A stretch of DNA of 64,000 bases from DASQHY01 sp035602605 (GTDB taxonomy: Bacteria; Acidobacteriota; Terriglobia; Acidiferrales; UBA7541), in NCBI GenBank assembly GCA_035602605.1, contig DATNLZ010000105.1:124001-188000 (forward strand), written 5' to 3'. The position numbers and the translations under genes are program-made. Below the pieces are notes generated by a model. It was given only the letters and a program-made list of their open reading frames with translations. It did not search any database and was not told the DNA's origin. This document shows, piece by piece, positions 1 through 8,931 of this stretch (position 1 is the stretch's first letter; each line of letters begins with the position of its first letter).

Positions 1-501
1 TCCCTCGCAGGCGGCCGGAGTGAAAATCGGCGCCTCGGTGAGGGTATAACCTTGCGAATACATGAAGCCGTGCGCGGCTCGCACGGCTTCTGCGCGGATA
101 CGCAAGATGGCCGCCTGGCGCGGAGTGCGAATCCATAAGTGGCGGCGATCGAGCAGGAAATCGACGCCATGCTCTTTGAGCTGGATGGGATATGGATCGG
201 TATCGGCAACACGCTGAACCACTTCGAGGGCGCTTACGCCGATTTCGTAGCCACCGGGGGCGCGCTGCTCCGCGCGAATCTTGCCGGTTACAATGACGCT
301 CGATTCCTGCGTTAATCCGCGGAGCTTCTGGAACGCTTCCGGATGCTCTTTGAGCGCGACCACACCTTGAATAATTCCGGTGCCATCACGAAAAATCGGA
401 AACAGCAGCTTGCCGGACTCGCGCAAATTGTAGAGCCACCCGTGGATGGTGACTCCCTGGCCGGCGTGCTCGCCCGCTTTGTCGATGGTGATGGCGTTCA
501 T
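1..501 (-). CDS. asnS: Asparaginyl-tRNA synthetase, N-terminal part (runs off window)
   Basis: This cytoplasmic class IIb aminoacyl-tRNA synthetase would charge tRNA-Asn with asparagine. About 167 N-terminal residues are inside the window and the rest lies beyond base 1. The translation begins MNAITIDKAGEHAGQGVTIH and continues into the OB-fold anticodon-binding domain (HGWLYNLRESGKLLFPIFRD, FEGTGIIQG-like strand). It then enters the start of the catalytic domain (DFLLDRRHLWIRTPRQAAIL, with FMYSQGYTLTEAPIFTPAAC). That order is typical of AsnS. Its ATG overlaps the TGA of the upstream isomerase gene (ATGA), so the two are probably translationally coupled. AspS is the main alternative, but the DRRHLWIRT region and the short N-terminus favour AsnS. 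Confidence 0.88.
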   Translation of the reverse strand, partial: MNAITIDKAGEHAGQGVTIHGWLYNLRESGKLLFPIFRDGTGIIQGVVALKEHPEAFQKLRGLTQESSVIVTGKIRAEQRAPGGYEIGVSALEVVQRVADTDPYPIQLKEHGVDFLLDRRHLWIRTPRQAAILRIRAEAVRAAHGFMYSQGYTLTEAPIFTPAACEG

Positions 502-1388
502 CGAGGTTTCTGCAGGATCTCTTCGAATTTGTCGAGCACGCCGCGCGCGCCAGCGAGTGTGTTGGTGATCGCGCCGCCATCGGGATATCCCGAAGCACTA
601 GAGGGTAACTCTTTCAGCTCGAGGACGAGCGGCAGATTCGGGGTCGGCGCGCCGCTCAACATTGCGAGTGCCGCTGGCCACTCTATGGAACCCTCGTAGG
701 GCAGCAAATGTTCGTCTTTATCGCCGTGATTATCATGGATGTGCGTAGTGGCGACGTGTTCACGCATCACTTCGAAGCTGCGTGCGACGCGCTCGTCGGC
801 GGGCCCCTCTTCCACATTCGCATGGCCGATATCAAAGCAAAGACGCAAGCCGCTAAGCTTCGTCTCTTCGATAAACGAACGCAGGCTGGCAGGTGAGCCC
901 ATTTCGCTCACGGTGTTTTCGAGAGCAATCGTCACGCCGCGCTGCTTGGCGAAAATAACAAGGTGCTCGAGCGAGCTGAAAGCAGCATCTTTTTTGCGGT
1001 CGTCGATCGTATCGCGGGAAGTTCCAAAGTGCTGAATGAGAAACGAAAATGGTATTTGCTCGGCGACGTCAATGGCGCGCTTGATTTCGTCCACGGCGTC
1101 AAGGCGGCGCATGCGCTCCTGCGCGCAAATCGAAAGCGGCACGCCGCTTTCGCGCCCGGGAAGAAAATCTCTCCCCGTGGGAGAGTGCAGGGAATGCAGC
1201 CTCAAGTTGTTGCCGGACAGAGCGCTGGCCAGTTCGCGCACGTCTACAGGGGAGCGGTAATCAAAGTGGCTGTGCGAGCAGAACAGTTCGATGGCCGAGA
1301 ATTTTGCGGAGGCAATTTCGGTGAGCAACGCTGGTGTGAGTTTGCGATTCAGGAAGAGATAGGTGGAGAGAACCCTTTGGGTCGGCAT
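498..1388 (-). CDS. Sugar phosphate isomerase/epimerase family TIM-barrel protein
   Basis: A 296-residue protein of the xylose isomerase-like TIM-barrel superfamily (AP endonuclease 2 fold). Family signs are the alternating strand segments FSAIELFCSHSHFDYRSP, LRLHSLHSPTG, TIALENTVSE, LRLCFDIGHANVE and THIHDNHGDKDEHLLPYEGS. In this family the E in ALEN, the D/H in FDIGHA and the H/D in HIHDN act as metal ligands. Members isomerise or epimerise sugars or polyols, and the substrate cannot be read from sequence alone. It lies 19 bp downstream of gamma-glutamyltransferase and overlaps asnS by 4 bp, so the three may be co-transcribed. No clear Shine-Dalgarno precedes the chosen ATG. Confidence 0.82.
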   Translation of the reverse strand: MPTQRVLSTYLFLNRKLTPALLTEIASAKFSAIELFCSHSHFDYRSPVDVRELASALSGNNLRLHSLHSPTGRDFLPGRESGVPLSICAQERMRRLDAVDEIKRAIDVAEQIPFSFLIQHFGTSRDTIDDRKKDAAFSSLEHLVIFAKQRGVTIALENTVSEMGSPASLRSFIEETKLSGLRLCFDIGHANVEEGPADERVARSFEVMREHVATTHIHDNHGDKDEHLLPYEGSIEWPAALAMLSGAPTPNLPLVLELKELPSSASGYPDGGAITNTLAGARGVLDKFEEILQKPR

Positions 1389-1407
1389 AATGGAAATGCG
1401 CGGAGAG

Positions 1408-3228
1408 TCAATATCCTTCCGCGGCCCCCTGGTCGCGCGGATCGGCCGCGCCTAACCGCTCTCCGGTGCGTGGATCGATACCGATGGCATTCACCAGGCC
1501 AATATGCGCGCGGCGCACAATTTTGTGGCCACGCGCTTCGAGCGCCTGCGCCACAGAGTCGGGAAAGCTGCGTTCGACGGCGAGCGTGTCGGGCAGCCAC
1601 TGGTGATGAAAGCGTGGCGCGTTGATGGCCGCCTGCGCTTCCATTCCGAGGCGCATCCAGTTCAGCACACTGAGCAATGTCACATTGATGATGGAAGGGC
1701 CGCCTCGAGAGCCGGTAACGAAACTGAGTTTTCCGTTGCGCAAAACAATTGTCGGCGTCATGGAGCTCAGCGGACGCTTGCCCGGTGCGATAGCGTTAGC
1801 TTCGGATTGAATCAGGCCGAACAATTTATTGGGCACTCCGGGCTGCGTCGTGAAATCGTCCATTTCGTTGTTCAGAAGAAAGCCTGCCGTGCAGGTTACT
1901 CCCGAGCCGAAACCGCCATTCAGCGTGAATGTATTTGCGACAGCGTTGCCGGCCGCGTCGACCACGGAGAAGTGCGTTGTGTTGCCGCCCTCGGTTGGGC
2001 TGACGCTGACTTTCAACGGGGTCTGCTTTTGCGCGCGGCCATTTCCGCCGAGCTGCTGATCGAATGGACGCGGGTCACCCGCCCGTACGGCCTGGCTCGC
2101 TGAAGCGTGCTCAGGATCAATCTTGTTGCGCAGATCAGCGGCGTAGCGTGGATCGATTAGGCCGCGCACCGGAACATGCGCGAAATCAGGGTCGGCAAGA
2201 TAAGCGGCGCGATCGGCAAACACTCGGCGCATCGTTTCGGACACCCAATGAACCGATTGCGGGTCGTCCCACGATCGCAATTCAACATCATTCAGGATGT
2301 TGAGCGCCTCGATCATGGCAACGCCGCCCGAGCTTGGCGGAGGGCTTGAGATCACTTCCCATTCATCGCTGGAAGTTTTGTACGTGGCGCGCAACGGCTC
2401 GCGGAGTTTCGGTTTATATGCGGCCAGATCGTGGCGCGTAATCAATCCGCCGTTGTGCGCCATTTCGTCGCCCAGAAGATGCGCAGTCTTTCCGCGATAG
2501 AATTCTGCGCTACCGCTATGTGCAATTCGCCGGAGAGTGGCAGCCAGTTCCGACTGGCGCAAGATCTCGCCGGGTTTGAACATCGTGCCGTCTTTAAGCA
2601 AGACGTGCCGGCTCAACGGGAAACGCTCGAGCAATTTGCTGGCTGCGGAAAGGGTTTGCGCGAGCTTTTCGCTCACTGCAAAACCTTGCTCAGCGAGGCG
2701 TATCGCCGGAGCCATAACCTGGGCGAGTTTCAAGCTCCCGTAAGTGCGCAGGGCTAGCTCGAGTCCCGCGACTGTGCCCGGAACGGCAGCGGCGCGGTAA
2801 CCAATGGTAGCTGCTTCACTGTCGAGGGTGCCGTCAGGGCGGATGTACATGTTGCGCGTGGCCCGGCCGGGAGCCATCTCGCGGTAGTCAACGAATGCCG
2901 TTCGCCCATTCGCCAGCCGTACCAGCAGAAAACCGCCTCCGCCAATATTTCCTGCGACAGGCTCGACGACGGCCAACGCAAATCCGACAGCCACGGCGGC
3001 ATCGACGGCGTTGCCGCCCTGCTTCAAGATTTCGACGCCTGCAGCGCTTGCCAATGGCTCGTCTGATGCCACCATTCCCTTGGCGCTGCGCACTGCTTCG
3101 GATGGCCAAGTCTGGGAGGCTGCCGACGGTCCCGGGGTATGCGCTGGCGCGCTTTGGGCGCCTTGCGCGTGAACAGCTGGCGCAAAAAAGAAAATCAGCA
3201 GAATGGAGGTTGTAATCCCTGTACGCAT
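1408..3228 (-). CDS. ggt: Gamma-glutamyltransferase (glutathione hydrolase), exported
   Basis: A 606-residue N-terminal nucleophile hydrolase. It would cleave gamma-glutamyl bonds of glutathione and related compounds or transfer the glutamyl group. A signal peptide is visible (MRTGITTSILLIFFFAPAVH, then AQG), consistent with a periplasmic location. The large-subunit signature is ASDEPLASAAGVEILKQGGN followed by AVDAAVAVGFALAVVEPVAG. The autoprocessing site is GGNTTHFSVVD, where the first Thr of TTHFSV is expected to become the nucleophile of the small subunit. The oxyanion-hole region LSSMTPTIV and the loop GSRGGPSIIN are also present. Length fits the family. Gene order suggests co-transcription with the downstream isomerase. 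Confidence 0.95.
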   Translation of the reverse strand: MRTGITTSILLIFFFAPAVHAQGAQSAPAHTPGPSAASQTWPSEAVRSAKGMVASDEPLASAAGVEILKQGGNAVDAAVAVGFALAVVEPVAGNIGGGGFLLVRLANGRTAFVDYREMAPGRATRNMYIRPDGTLDSEAATIGYRAAAVPGTVAGLELALRTYGSLKLAQVMAPAIRLAEQGFAVSEKLAQTLSAASKLLERFPLSRHVLLKDGTMFKPGEILRQSELAATLRRIAHSGSAEFYRGKTAHLLGDEMAHNGGLITRHDLAAYKPKLREPLRATYKTSSDEWEVISSPPPSSGGVAMIEALNILNDVELRSWDDPQSVHWVSETMRRVFADRAAYLADPDFAHVPVRGLIDPRYAADLRNKIDPEHASASQAVRAGDPRPFDQQLGGNGRAQKQTPLKVSVSPTEGGNTTHFSVVDAAGNAVANTFTLNGGFGSGVTCTAGFLLNNEMDDFTTQPGVPNKLFGLIQSEANAIAPGKRPLSSMTPTIVLRNGKLSFVTGSRGGPSIINVTLLSVLNWMRLGMEAQAAINAPRFHHQWLPDTLAVERSFPDSVAQALEARGHKIVRRAHIGLVNAIGIDPRTGERLGAADPRDQGAAEGY

Positions 3229-3336
3229 CGAAGCAATTGACTTTATGCGAATCGCCAGTGGGCGTCAAGGCAGGTGCAACCGGTTTCGCTGCAAAGAATC
3301 TCAGAACAAACCAGAGAACGTCATAACCAACCGGTT

Positions 3337-4206
3337 TTACGCGACATTCTCGCCAAGAAAATCGATCTCACCGACTGCCGGGAGTAAGCCAGCATTCGCG
3401 CCGCGCGTGAGTAACTCGCGAACCGCATGCTTGCCGCGCTCACCGTAACCGAGTGTCCATTTGTTGACATACATTCCGATAAATTTGTCGGCCAGATCCT
3501 GTTCCATGTCGCGGGCAAATTGCATGGCGTAGTTGAGAGCCTCTTCGCGATGCTCCAGAGCGTAGCCCACGCTTTGCTTGATGATGGAAGCCACACGCCG
3601 CGCAATTTCCGGGCCCAGCGCGCGCCGTACGCCGTTCCCTCCAAGTGGCAGAGGTAAACCGGTCTGCTCGAGCCACCAATGACCCAGGTCTACTACGCGA
3701 TGGAGGCCAAGATGCGGAAACAGGAGCTGGCCTTCGTGAATGAGGAGTCCGGCATCGACCAAGCCGTCTCTCACGGCATCAATGATCTTGTCGAAGGCCA
3801 TCGGCACAGCTTCAAAATTTGGCTGAAACAATCGCAGCGTTACATACGCCGTGGTCTTGAGCCCGGGAATGGCGATGCGCTTTCGGGCCAGATCGGCGGG
3901 CTTGAATGGATGCGAAGCTACTACGATGGGGCCATAGCCCTCGCCAAAGCTCGCGCCGCAATCGAGCAAAATGTATTTGTCCTGGAGAGAAGCATAGGCT
4001 GCAAAACTCAGCGCGGTGACGTCGTAAATTTCTTCGCTGGCGGCCTGATTCAGCGTTTCAATGTCCGCCAGAACGTGGCTGAACTTCAAACCGGGAGTGG
4101 GCAGTTTGTGCGTGGCCAAAGCGTAAAACATAAACGCATCGTCGGAGTCTGGCGAGTGCGCCAGCTTGATTTCCATAGCCTTGGTAGTTGCTTGCTTGGT
4201 CACCAT
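3337..4206 (-). CDS. mqnD: 1,4-dihydroxy-6-naphthoate synthase (menaquinone, futalosine route)
   Basis: A 289-residue periplasmic-binding-protein-fold enzyme that converts cyclic dehypoxanthinyl futalosine to 1,4-dihydroxy-6-naphthoate. Diagnostic stretches are LAHSPDSDDAFMFYALATHK near the N-terminus, ADIETLNQ, YDVTALSFAAYA, YGPIVVAS, LIHEGQLLFPHLGL and the C-terminal MYVNKWTLGYGERGKHAV. It indicates that the organism makes menaquinone without the MenF-MenB pathway. The other mqn genes are not in the window. The first ATG (MVTKQATTKAMEIKLAHS) is used; the second Met at residue 11 is nearer to the usual N-terminus and may be the true start. Confidence 0.9.
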   Translation of the reverse strand: MVTKQATTKAMEIKLAHSPDSDDAFMFYALATHKLPTPGLKFSHVLADIETLNQAASEEIYDVTALSFAAYASLQDKYILLDCGASFGEGYGPIVVASHPFKPADLARKRIAIPGLKTTAYVTLRLFQPNFEAVPMAFDKIIDAVRDGLVDAGLLIHEGQLLFPHLGLHRVVDLGHWWLEQTGLPLPLGGNGVRRALGPEIARRVASIIKQSVGYALEHREEALNYAMQFARDMEQDLADKFIGMYVNKWTLGYGERGKHAVRELLTRGANAGLLPAVGEIDFLGENVA

Positions 4207-4488
4207 GGGAGTCCAGAGCCTATCGGTAATCTCATCGCCACGCGAAGGTTAACGTCCACCCAGGAAATCGGCGCAGTGGCGCTCCTCCAGCAGACAAAAG
4301 TCATCCGACGATGGACACAACAGGTCACACCCGCGGTTGGAGAATACTACCGCGCGCGCGGAGGCCGGGCCGGTCCCGAGCGCGAACAGCGTAGCACACT
4401 CACTGTCGTCTCACAATTCAGATAGACTTGAATGTTCGCTTTGTGCCGGCAAAGTAGCCGATGGCGACGACCGACGTGCCTGTGAAAT

Positions 4489-5655
4489 TTAGAGTGCCGA
4501 AGTCATGCGAGCAATGGCCGCGCCAAATTCGATTTTCCCATCAAGATAAGGTTGCCAGAACTTTTCCAGCAGCTTCAGGTAATCGCCCCAGCCTCTGCTA
4601 TAGAGTCCTTCGCGAAACGCATAAGGAGTATATAGAGCTGCGGCCGGCTTGCTTTTGCGCTGAGGCTCGAGATTGCCGACCGTTCGCGCATCCCCGGAGG
4701 CCGCGCTCGGAGTATTTTTTTCGGGCACCTCGTGCGTGCTCAGATTGCGTTTGACGATTTCTCCTGTGGTGTAAAACAGCAAGGCATGCCAGAGATCGCG
4801 CGGGATCGGTTTTCCGCGATCGCGGCATTCGCGAACAATCGCATCTCTGACAAATTCGGCCAGGGCATGCGATGCCTCGTGAAACAGAATCTCGAAGCCG
4901 GAAAGCCCCTGATTGCGTGGATCGATGCTCGAGAGGGTAACATCGATCGGATCGAGCGTCGTATACGCCCCAGCCCAACCGGCGTACGCCGTGACGTCCA
5001 CCCTGATCTTCTCGGAGGGCCAGTTCGCCTGGTAAACCACTGCCAAATCTCGTGCCATGTCTACGCCCATTCGCTGCACAAGAGGCGATACTCCCGCAAT
5101 CCACGATCTGTTGGCCCGATCGTGCTCCAGCCACCAGTGCGTGCGATAAACGGGCGCAGCGGTCTCCAGCGCCCGAGCGATTTCCGCAGGAATACCGGCA
5201 TCGCATTGCGGCCTGCTGTGCCCGGTGAGGTCCGCGCACGTCTCGAGCTGCGCCAACTGATTCTTGTAGTTCACCAGGTCGCCATTAAACAGCAGATCTC
5301 TGTCGGAAATATTTCGCGTGTAGTAAGCGAGGGCGGAACTCCAAACGGCTTGTTCGGTTGCGGAGAGACCAGCGGTTCCTGCGGGCTGCTCAACGCCGCT
5401 GGTTCCCCCGGGGGTTTGAAAAGCAGTCTCAGCGGCTTTTTTCAACCGCCCTTGTTGGTAGAGGAAGTGATGCAAGTTGGTCCAGAAGCCGCTATGGAAT
5501 TCAAAGACCGGGAGCGGCCCGGAAAAATCTTGTGGCGTATAGATATGCGTCGCCGCGGGTGTGCCCGGTTGCGCCTGCCTCGGCGAAGCCGCAGCAGTGA
5601 TGGAAATCGTCGTCACCACAAAAATGATGCCGTAACGCGAGAGGCAAAGTTTCAT
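4489..5655 (-). CDS. Secreted HExxH-motif protein of unknown function
   Basis: A 388-residue product from the start MKLCLSRYGIIFVVTTISIT, which gives a clear signal peptide (then AAASPRQAQP). A longer frame extends upstream to 5931 but would overlap the divergent amidohydrolase gene, so the internal ATG is preferred. Near residue 280 lies FEILFHEASHALAEFVRD. This contains HEASH, an HExxH zinc-protease signature with a downstream helix (DAIVRECRDRG) that could carry a third ligand. Other segments such as FEFHSGFWTNLHHFLYQ and AYYTRNISDRDLLF resemble no family I can name with confidence. A periplasmic or lipid-anchored metallopeptidase-like role is an inference. The gene is divergent from the neighbouring M20 enzyme. 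Confidence 0.7.
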   Translation of the reverse strand: MKLCLSRYGIIFVVTTISITAAASPRQAQPGTPAATHIYTPQDFSGPLPVFEFHSGFWTNLHHFLYQQGRLKKAAETAFQTPGGTSGVEQPAGTAGLSATEQAVWSSALAYYTRNISDRDLLFNGDLVNYKNQLAQLETCADLTGHSRPQCDAGIPAEIARALETAAPVYRTHWWLEHDRANRSWIAGVSPLVQRMGVDMARDLAVVYQANWPSEKIRVDVTAYAGWAGAYTTLDPIDVTLSSIDPRNQGLSGFEILFHEASHALAEFVRDAIVRECRDRGKPIPRDLWHALLFYTTGEIVKRNLSTHEVPEKNTPSAASGDARTVGNLEPQRKSKPAAALYTPYAFREGLYSRGWGDYLKLLEKFWQPYLDGKIEFGAAIARMTSAL

Positions 5656-5791
5656 GATCGAGGCAATAGTAGCGTCATTCATCGCTCGGCACCAACTTCG
5701 GCCTAACCGCTCGCGCACAGGTTCTTCCACAACTACAAAAACGTACCCATAGCGAGTATGATGCGCGCGAAAGGTTAGACGGGAGACAACG

Positions 5792-7399
5792 ATGAATCGG
5801 TTCTTAGCAGCAACCTCCGCAGTTGTCGCAACGCTGATGGTATGCGCGTTCGGGAATGCGCAACAATCTGCTCCGCTCGACAGTTGGAAGAGTGAGGCCG
5901 TCGCGGAGGTGGACCGGCTCCAAACGCTCACCCAGCAGATGGTTGACCAGATTTACAGCTTCAGCGAACTGGGCTTCCAGGAGTTCGAAACCTCGCGTTA
6001 CCTCACCGGCCTGCTCGAAAAGCATGGGTTCGGTGTGCAGCGCGGTGTCGCTGGAATTCCGACAGCTTGGGTGGCCACGTGGGGCAGCGGCAAGCCCACC
6101 ATCGCCTTTATTACCGACATTGACTGTATCCCGCGGGCTTCGCAAAAGCCGGGCGTGGCGTACCACGATCCGATCATTGCCGGGGCACCTGGCCATGGCG
6201 AGGGCCATAATTCCGGGATGGCGGTAAACGTTACCGCCGTGATTGTCCTCAAGAAATTGATGGAGAAACACAAGATTGCCGGAACGCTTAAGATTTTGCC
6301 CGGGGTCGCCGAAGAACTCGTCGGAACAAAGGCATTTTACATACGAGCCGGATTATTCAAGGATGTGGACGCGGTGCTTGGTGTGCATGTCGGCCACGAA
6401 TTTGCCACTAGTTATGCGACTGGCGATGGCAAGTGGAGCGGCCTTGTTTCCGTGCAATATTTTTTCCATGGCAAGGCGGCGCATGCAGCTGGAGCGCCGT
6501 GGGATGGCCGCAGCGCGCTCGATGCTGTCTCGTTGATGAATGCTGGCTGGGAATTCCGTCGCGAACACTTGCGTCTGCAACAGCGGTCCCATTACGTGAT
6601 TCCCAACGGCGGCGATCAACCCAACGTTGTTCCTTCCGAGGCTGAGGTTTGGTATTACTTCCGCGAGCTGGACTTCCCGCACATCAAGGATTTGTACGAG
6701 CTTGGCAACAAGATGGCGCAAGCGGCCACGATGATGACCGACACGACCGTCAATCACCGCCTGGTTGGATCGGCCTGGCCGCCGTTCTACAACAAAGTGA
6801 TTGCTGAAACGCAGCAGAAAAATATTGAGAGCGTCGGAATGCCGCGCTGGAGCGACGCCGACCAAACCTTGTCGAAGGCATTGCAAAAGGAGATCGGCGC
6901 AAAAGTTGAGGGGTTAAAGGAGGAAGTGAAGCCGCTCGAGCCGCCATCTAAAGACCAAATCGGCGGGGGCTCAGACGATGTCGGCGACATTTCCTGGAAT
7001 GTACCGATGGTTTACCTGCGATACCCAGCGAACATTCCCAATCTCCCGGGACATAGCTGGACCAATGGTGTGGCCATGGCCACACCAATCGCGCACAAGG
7101 GTTCAACTGCGGGCGCGAAGGTGCAAGCAATGACCGCGCTCGATCTGCTGCTTCGCCCGGAGCTCGTCCGGCAATCGTGGGAATATTTTCGGAATGTGCA
7201 AACCAAGGATGTGCACTACGAAACGTTTCTCGCGCCCGAGGATAAGCCGGCGATTGAAATGAACCAGGACAAAATGGCGCAGTTCGCGCCCCAACTAAAG
7301 AAATATTATTTTGATGCTTTGCGCTACGCGACGTATCTCCAGCAGCTTGGCATCCAGTATCCAACCGTCAAGAACGATAAGAAGGAAAAAGAAAACTAA
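5792..7399 (+). CDS. Exported M20-family amidohydrolase (AbgB-like)
   Basis: A 535-residue M20D-type peptidase/amidohydrolase with a signal peptide (MNRFLAATSAVVATLMVCAF, then GNAQQ). The catalytic core shows FITDIDCIPRASQ, GAPGHGEGHNSGMAVN (metal-binding region), GVAEELVGTKAFY (adjacent glutamates) and the dimerisation-domain signature YFFHGKAAHAAGAPWDGRSA. The C-terminal part contains GGGSDDVGDISWNVP, seen in the aminobenzoyl-glutamate utilisation protein B group. Those enzymes hydrolyse N-acyl amino acids or p-aminobenzoyl-glutamate; the substrate here is unknown. A good Shine-Dalgarno (GGAGA, about 5 bases before ATG) supports the start. It is divergent from the HExxH gene and convergent with a PilZ gene. 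Confidence 0.88.
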   Translation: MNRFLAATSAVVATLMVCAFGNAQQSAPLDSWKSEAVAEVDRLQTLTQQMVDQIYSFSELGFQEFETSRYLTGLLEKHGFGVQRGVAGIPTAWVATWGSGKPTIAFITDIDCIPRASQKPGVAYHDPIIAGAPGHGEGHNSGMAVNVTAVIVLKKLMEKHKIAGTLKILPGVAEELVGTKAFYIRAGLFKDVDAVLGVHVGHEFATSYATGDGKWSGLVSVQYFFHGKAAHAAGAPWDGRSALDAVSLMNAGWEFRREHLRLQQRSHYVIPNGGDQPNVVPSEAEVWYYFRELDFPHIKDLYELGNKMAQAATMMTDTTVNHRLVGSAWPPFYNKVIAETQQKNIESVGMPRWSDADQTLSKALQKEIGAKVEGLKEEVKPLEPPSKDQIGGGSDDVGDISWNVPMVYLRYPANIPNLPGHSWTNGVAMATPIAHKGSTAGAKVQAMTALDLLLRPELVRQSWEYFRNVQTKDVHYETFLAPEDKPAIEMNQDKMAQFAPQLKKYYFDALRYATYLQQLGIQYPTVKNDKKEKEN

Positions 7400-7421
7400 A
7401 CGACCCTGCCTGGCTGACCTC

Positions 7422-7748
7422 TCAGCCACTTTGGTCGGTGAGCCAGCGCTCCAGAACCGCTTGCGATGACGCTGAGAATTTTGTGAAGGTAACCCCCATC
7501 CCTAGTCCTGGCACTTGGTAAATCACGCGCGCGGCAGCCTCAAAACTATCGTTTTCCTTAACGATCCGCACAATAATCGTCGCACCTACCGGGAACGGAT
7601 TCAACATGTCAATGTAGCAACCAATCCGGCTCAGGTCGGAGGTGCGCACGGAGAATTTCGCGCCCGAAGCGCCATCGATCACATCGGTGGCAGCGATGAA
7701 AGAGAATCGCTGAGCCCGGCGTCTTTCATTCGCAGAGTTATTTGGCAT
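7422..7748 (-). CDS. Single-domain PilZ protein
   Basis: A 108-residue protein that is almost entirely a PilZ domain, a cyclic-di-GMP receptor fold. The N-terminal ERRRAQRF supplies the RxxxR motif, and TSDLSRIGCYIDM contains DLSRIG, matching the (D/N)xSxxG motif. Both ligand-binding motifs are therefore intact. Later strands include PFPVGATIIVRIV and GLGMGVTFTKF. A GGCTGA/TCAGCC inverted repeat (7412-7427) sits across its stop codon and between it and the convergent amidohydrolase. It lacks a strong T tract, so it is at best a weak shared terminator. The protein may sense c-di-GMP, possibly that made by the diguanylate cyclase at 14156. Confidence 0.87.
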   Translation of the reverse strand: MPNNSANERRRAQRFSFIAATDVIDGASGAKFSVRTSDLSRIGCYIDMLNPFPVGATIIVRIVKENDSFEAAARVIYQVPGLGMGVTFTKFSASSQAVLERWLTDQSG

Positions 7749-7885
7749 AGTGTGCGTCTGCGATCCGGCTACGCGAAATCAGATTTCTGTCAGACACGGA
7801 GCGATGAAATCCAGTGGCAATGAAAATATCCGAAGAATGAGGAAACCTATCGCAAGTCTCGAAGGATCGCAAGCTGTGATTTTAC

Positions 7886-8239
7886 TTATGATTTCGCCAT
7901 CAGCAGGATCTTCGGGAGATCTTGAGTGAACTTCGACCGCGGCATCACTTGCTCGCAGCCCAGCGCCCTAGCGCGTTCCGCCAATGCGGTTTGCACATGA
8001 GACAGGAACGCAATCGTCGGTTTGTGGTTGCCAGCGGTCTTCAAGTCCTCGAGCGCCTGAAGGGAACCCGAGCGTGCGTTGAGGTCCACAATGATCACTT
8101 TGACCGAATCTTCTGCAGCGGCTTGCAGGAGCGCGGGCCCGGTGCTCACCGTACGCAACTCGGCGTTTACCTGGCGCGCGGTTTCTTGCATTTTAGCGAT
8201 GAAAAATAAATCATCCACGAGCGCCACGGCCTGTCCCAT
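7886..8239 (-). CDS. Stand-alone receiver-like (CheY-fold) protein
   Basis: A 117-residue protein with the layout of a response-regulator receiver domain and no output domain. The acidic pair is in VALVDDLFF, the likely phospho-acceptor Asp is in VKVIIVDLNA, a Ser in the switch position is in TIAFLSHVQ, and the conserved Lys is in VMPRSKFTQ. All key positions are thus retained although overall similarity is low. A strong Shine-Dalgarno (GAGGAGG) lies 7 bases before ATG. It has no adjacent kinase. It may act as a phosphate-controlled protein partner, but its pathway cannot be told from context. Confidence 0.72.
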   Translation of the reverse strand: MGQAVALVDDLFFIAKMQETARQVNAELRTVSTGPALLQAAAEDSVKVIIVDLNARSGSLQALEDLKTAGNHKPTIAFLSHVQTALAERARALGCEQVMPRSKFTQDLPKILLMAKS

Positions 8240-8389
8240 TCAGTCCTCCTCGCAACCCTCTTCACGAACTGGCGCGATTGCGGTATAAGTGTAACGCATA
8301 TCCGGCGAGTAAACTCTTGGGGTAAGCGTTTTACGACAGACCTCAGGTCGCTCTTTGCGACGACTCCGTAGTTTCCGGCAGGAGGGTTC

Positions 8390-8920
8390 ATGCAGCCCGC
8401 TCAAGCGCTCGATTCATTGCCCGGTGTTCGTCTGCTCGAACAAACGCCCATCATCCTCGAAAAACTGTTGCAGTCTGCCTCGCCAGAGATTCTGCAGTGG
8501 AAACCGGCGGCGGATCGCTGGTCGGCAAGCGAAGTTCTTGCGTATTTAACCGACAGCGAGCAGATGTTCTCCGGCCGCGCTCGCCGCATGGTCGAAGAAA
8601 AAGCCCCGCAATTTACCGAGTATGACCAGGAGGCTGCTTACGCGTCCGGAAAATATTCCGGAGGCACGGCAAACGAGCACCTGCAAAAATTTTGCCACGA
8701 GCGTGACCGGTCACTTTCCCTGCTGCGATATCTACCCGCGGATGCCGCCCGGCGCACCGGTCAGCGCAACGTTCTGGGAACCATCACCCTCGCAGAGCTA
8801 ATGAATGAGTGGGCTTCGCACGATCTGAGCCACATCCGGCAGATCGCGGAGCTTTACCGCGCTCGCGCGTTTTATGCAAATTCAGGACCGTTCCAGCGCT
8901 ACTCTAATCCCAAGCCCTAA
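8390..8920 (+). CDS. DinB-superfamily (DinB_2) protein
   Basis: A 176-residue four-helix protein of the DinB/YfiT metal-binding superfamily. Typical features are LLEQTPIILEKLLQSA, ILQWKPAADRWSASEVLAYL (W-x-P-x3-WS), LAELMNEWASHDLSHIRQIA with the HDxxH-type metal site, and the C-terminal NSGPFQRYSNPKP. Family members include bacillithiol- or mycothiol-dependent transferases and many uncharacterised proteins. Which applies here is unknown. AGGAGG lies 5 bases before the ATG. It is followed after 11 bp by a glutaredoxin-like gene on the same strand, which suggests a small redox or thiol-related operon. Confidence 0.83.
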   Translation: MQPAQALDSLPGVRLLEQTPIILEKLLQSASPEILQWKPAADRWSASEVLAYLTDSEQMFSGRARRMVEEKAPQFTEYDQEAAYASGKYSGGTANEHLQKFCHERDRSLSLLRYLPADAARRTGQRNVLGTITLAELMNEWASHDLSHIRQIAELYRARAFYANSGPFQRYSNPKP

Positions 8921-8931
8921 AGGAAAAACTC

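Noticed and set aside
4732..5706. 324-codon plus-strand frame
   Set aside because: It is antisense to the HExxH gene, which has a signal peptide and a start in a sensible place. No motif is seen in the plus frame.
5656..5931. N-terminal extension of the HExxH protein
   Set aside because: The extended frame would overlap the divergent M20 gene and its Shine-Dalgarno. The internal ATG gives a clean signal peptide.
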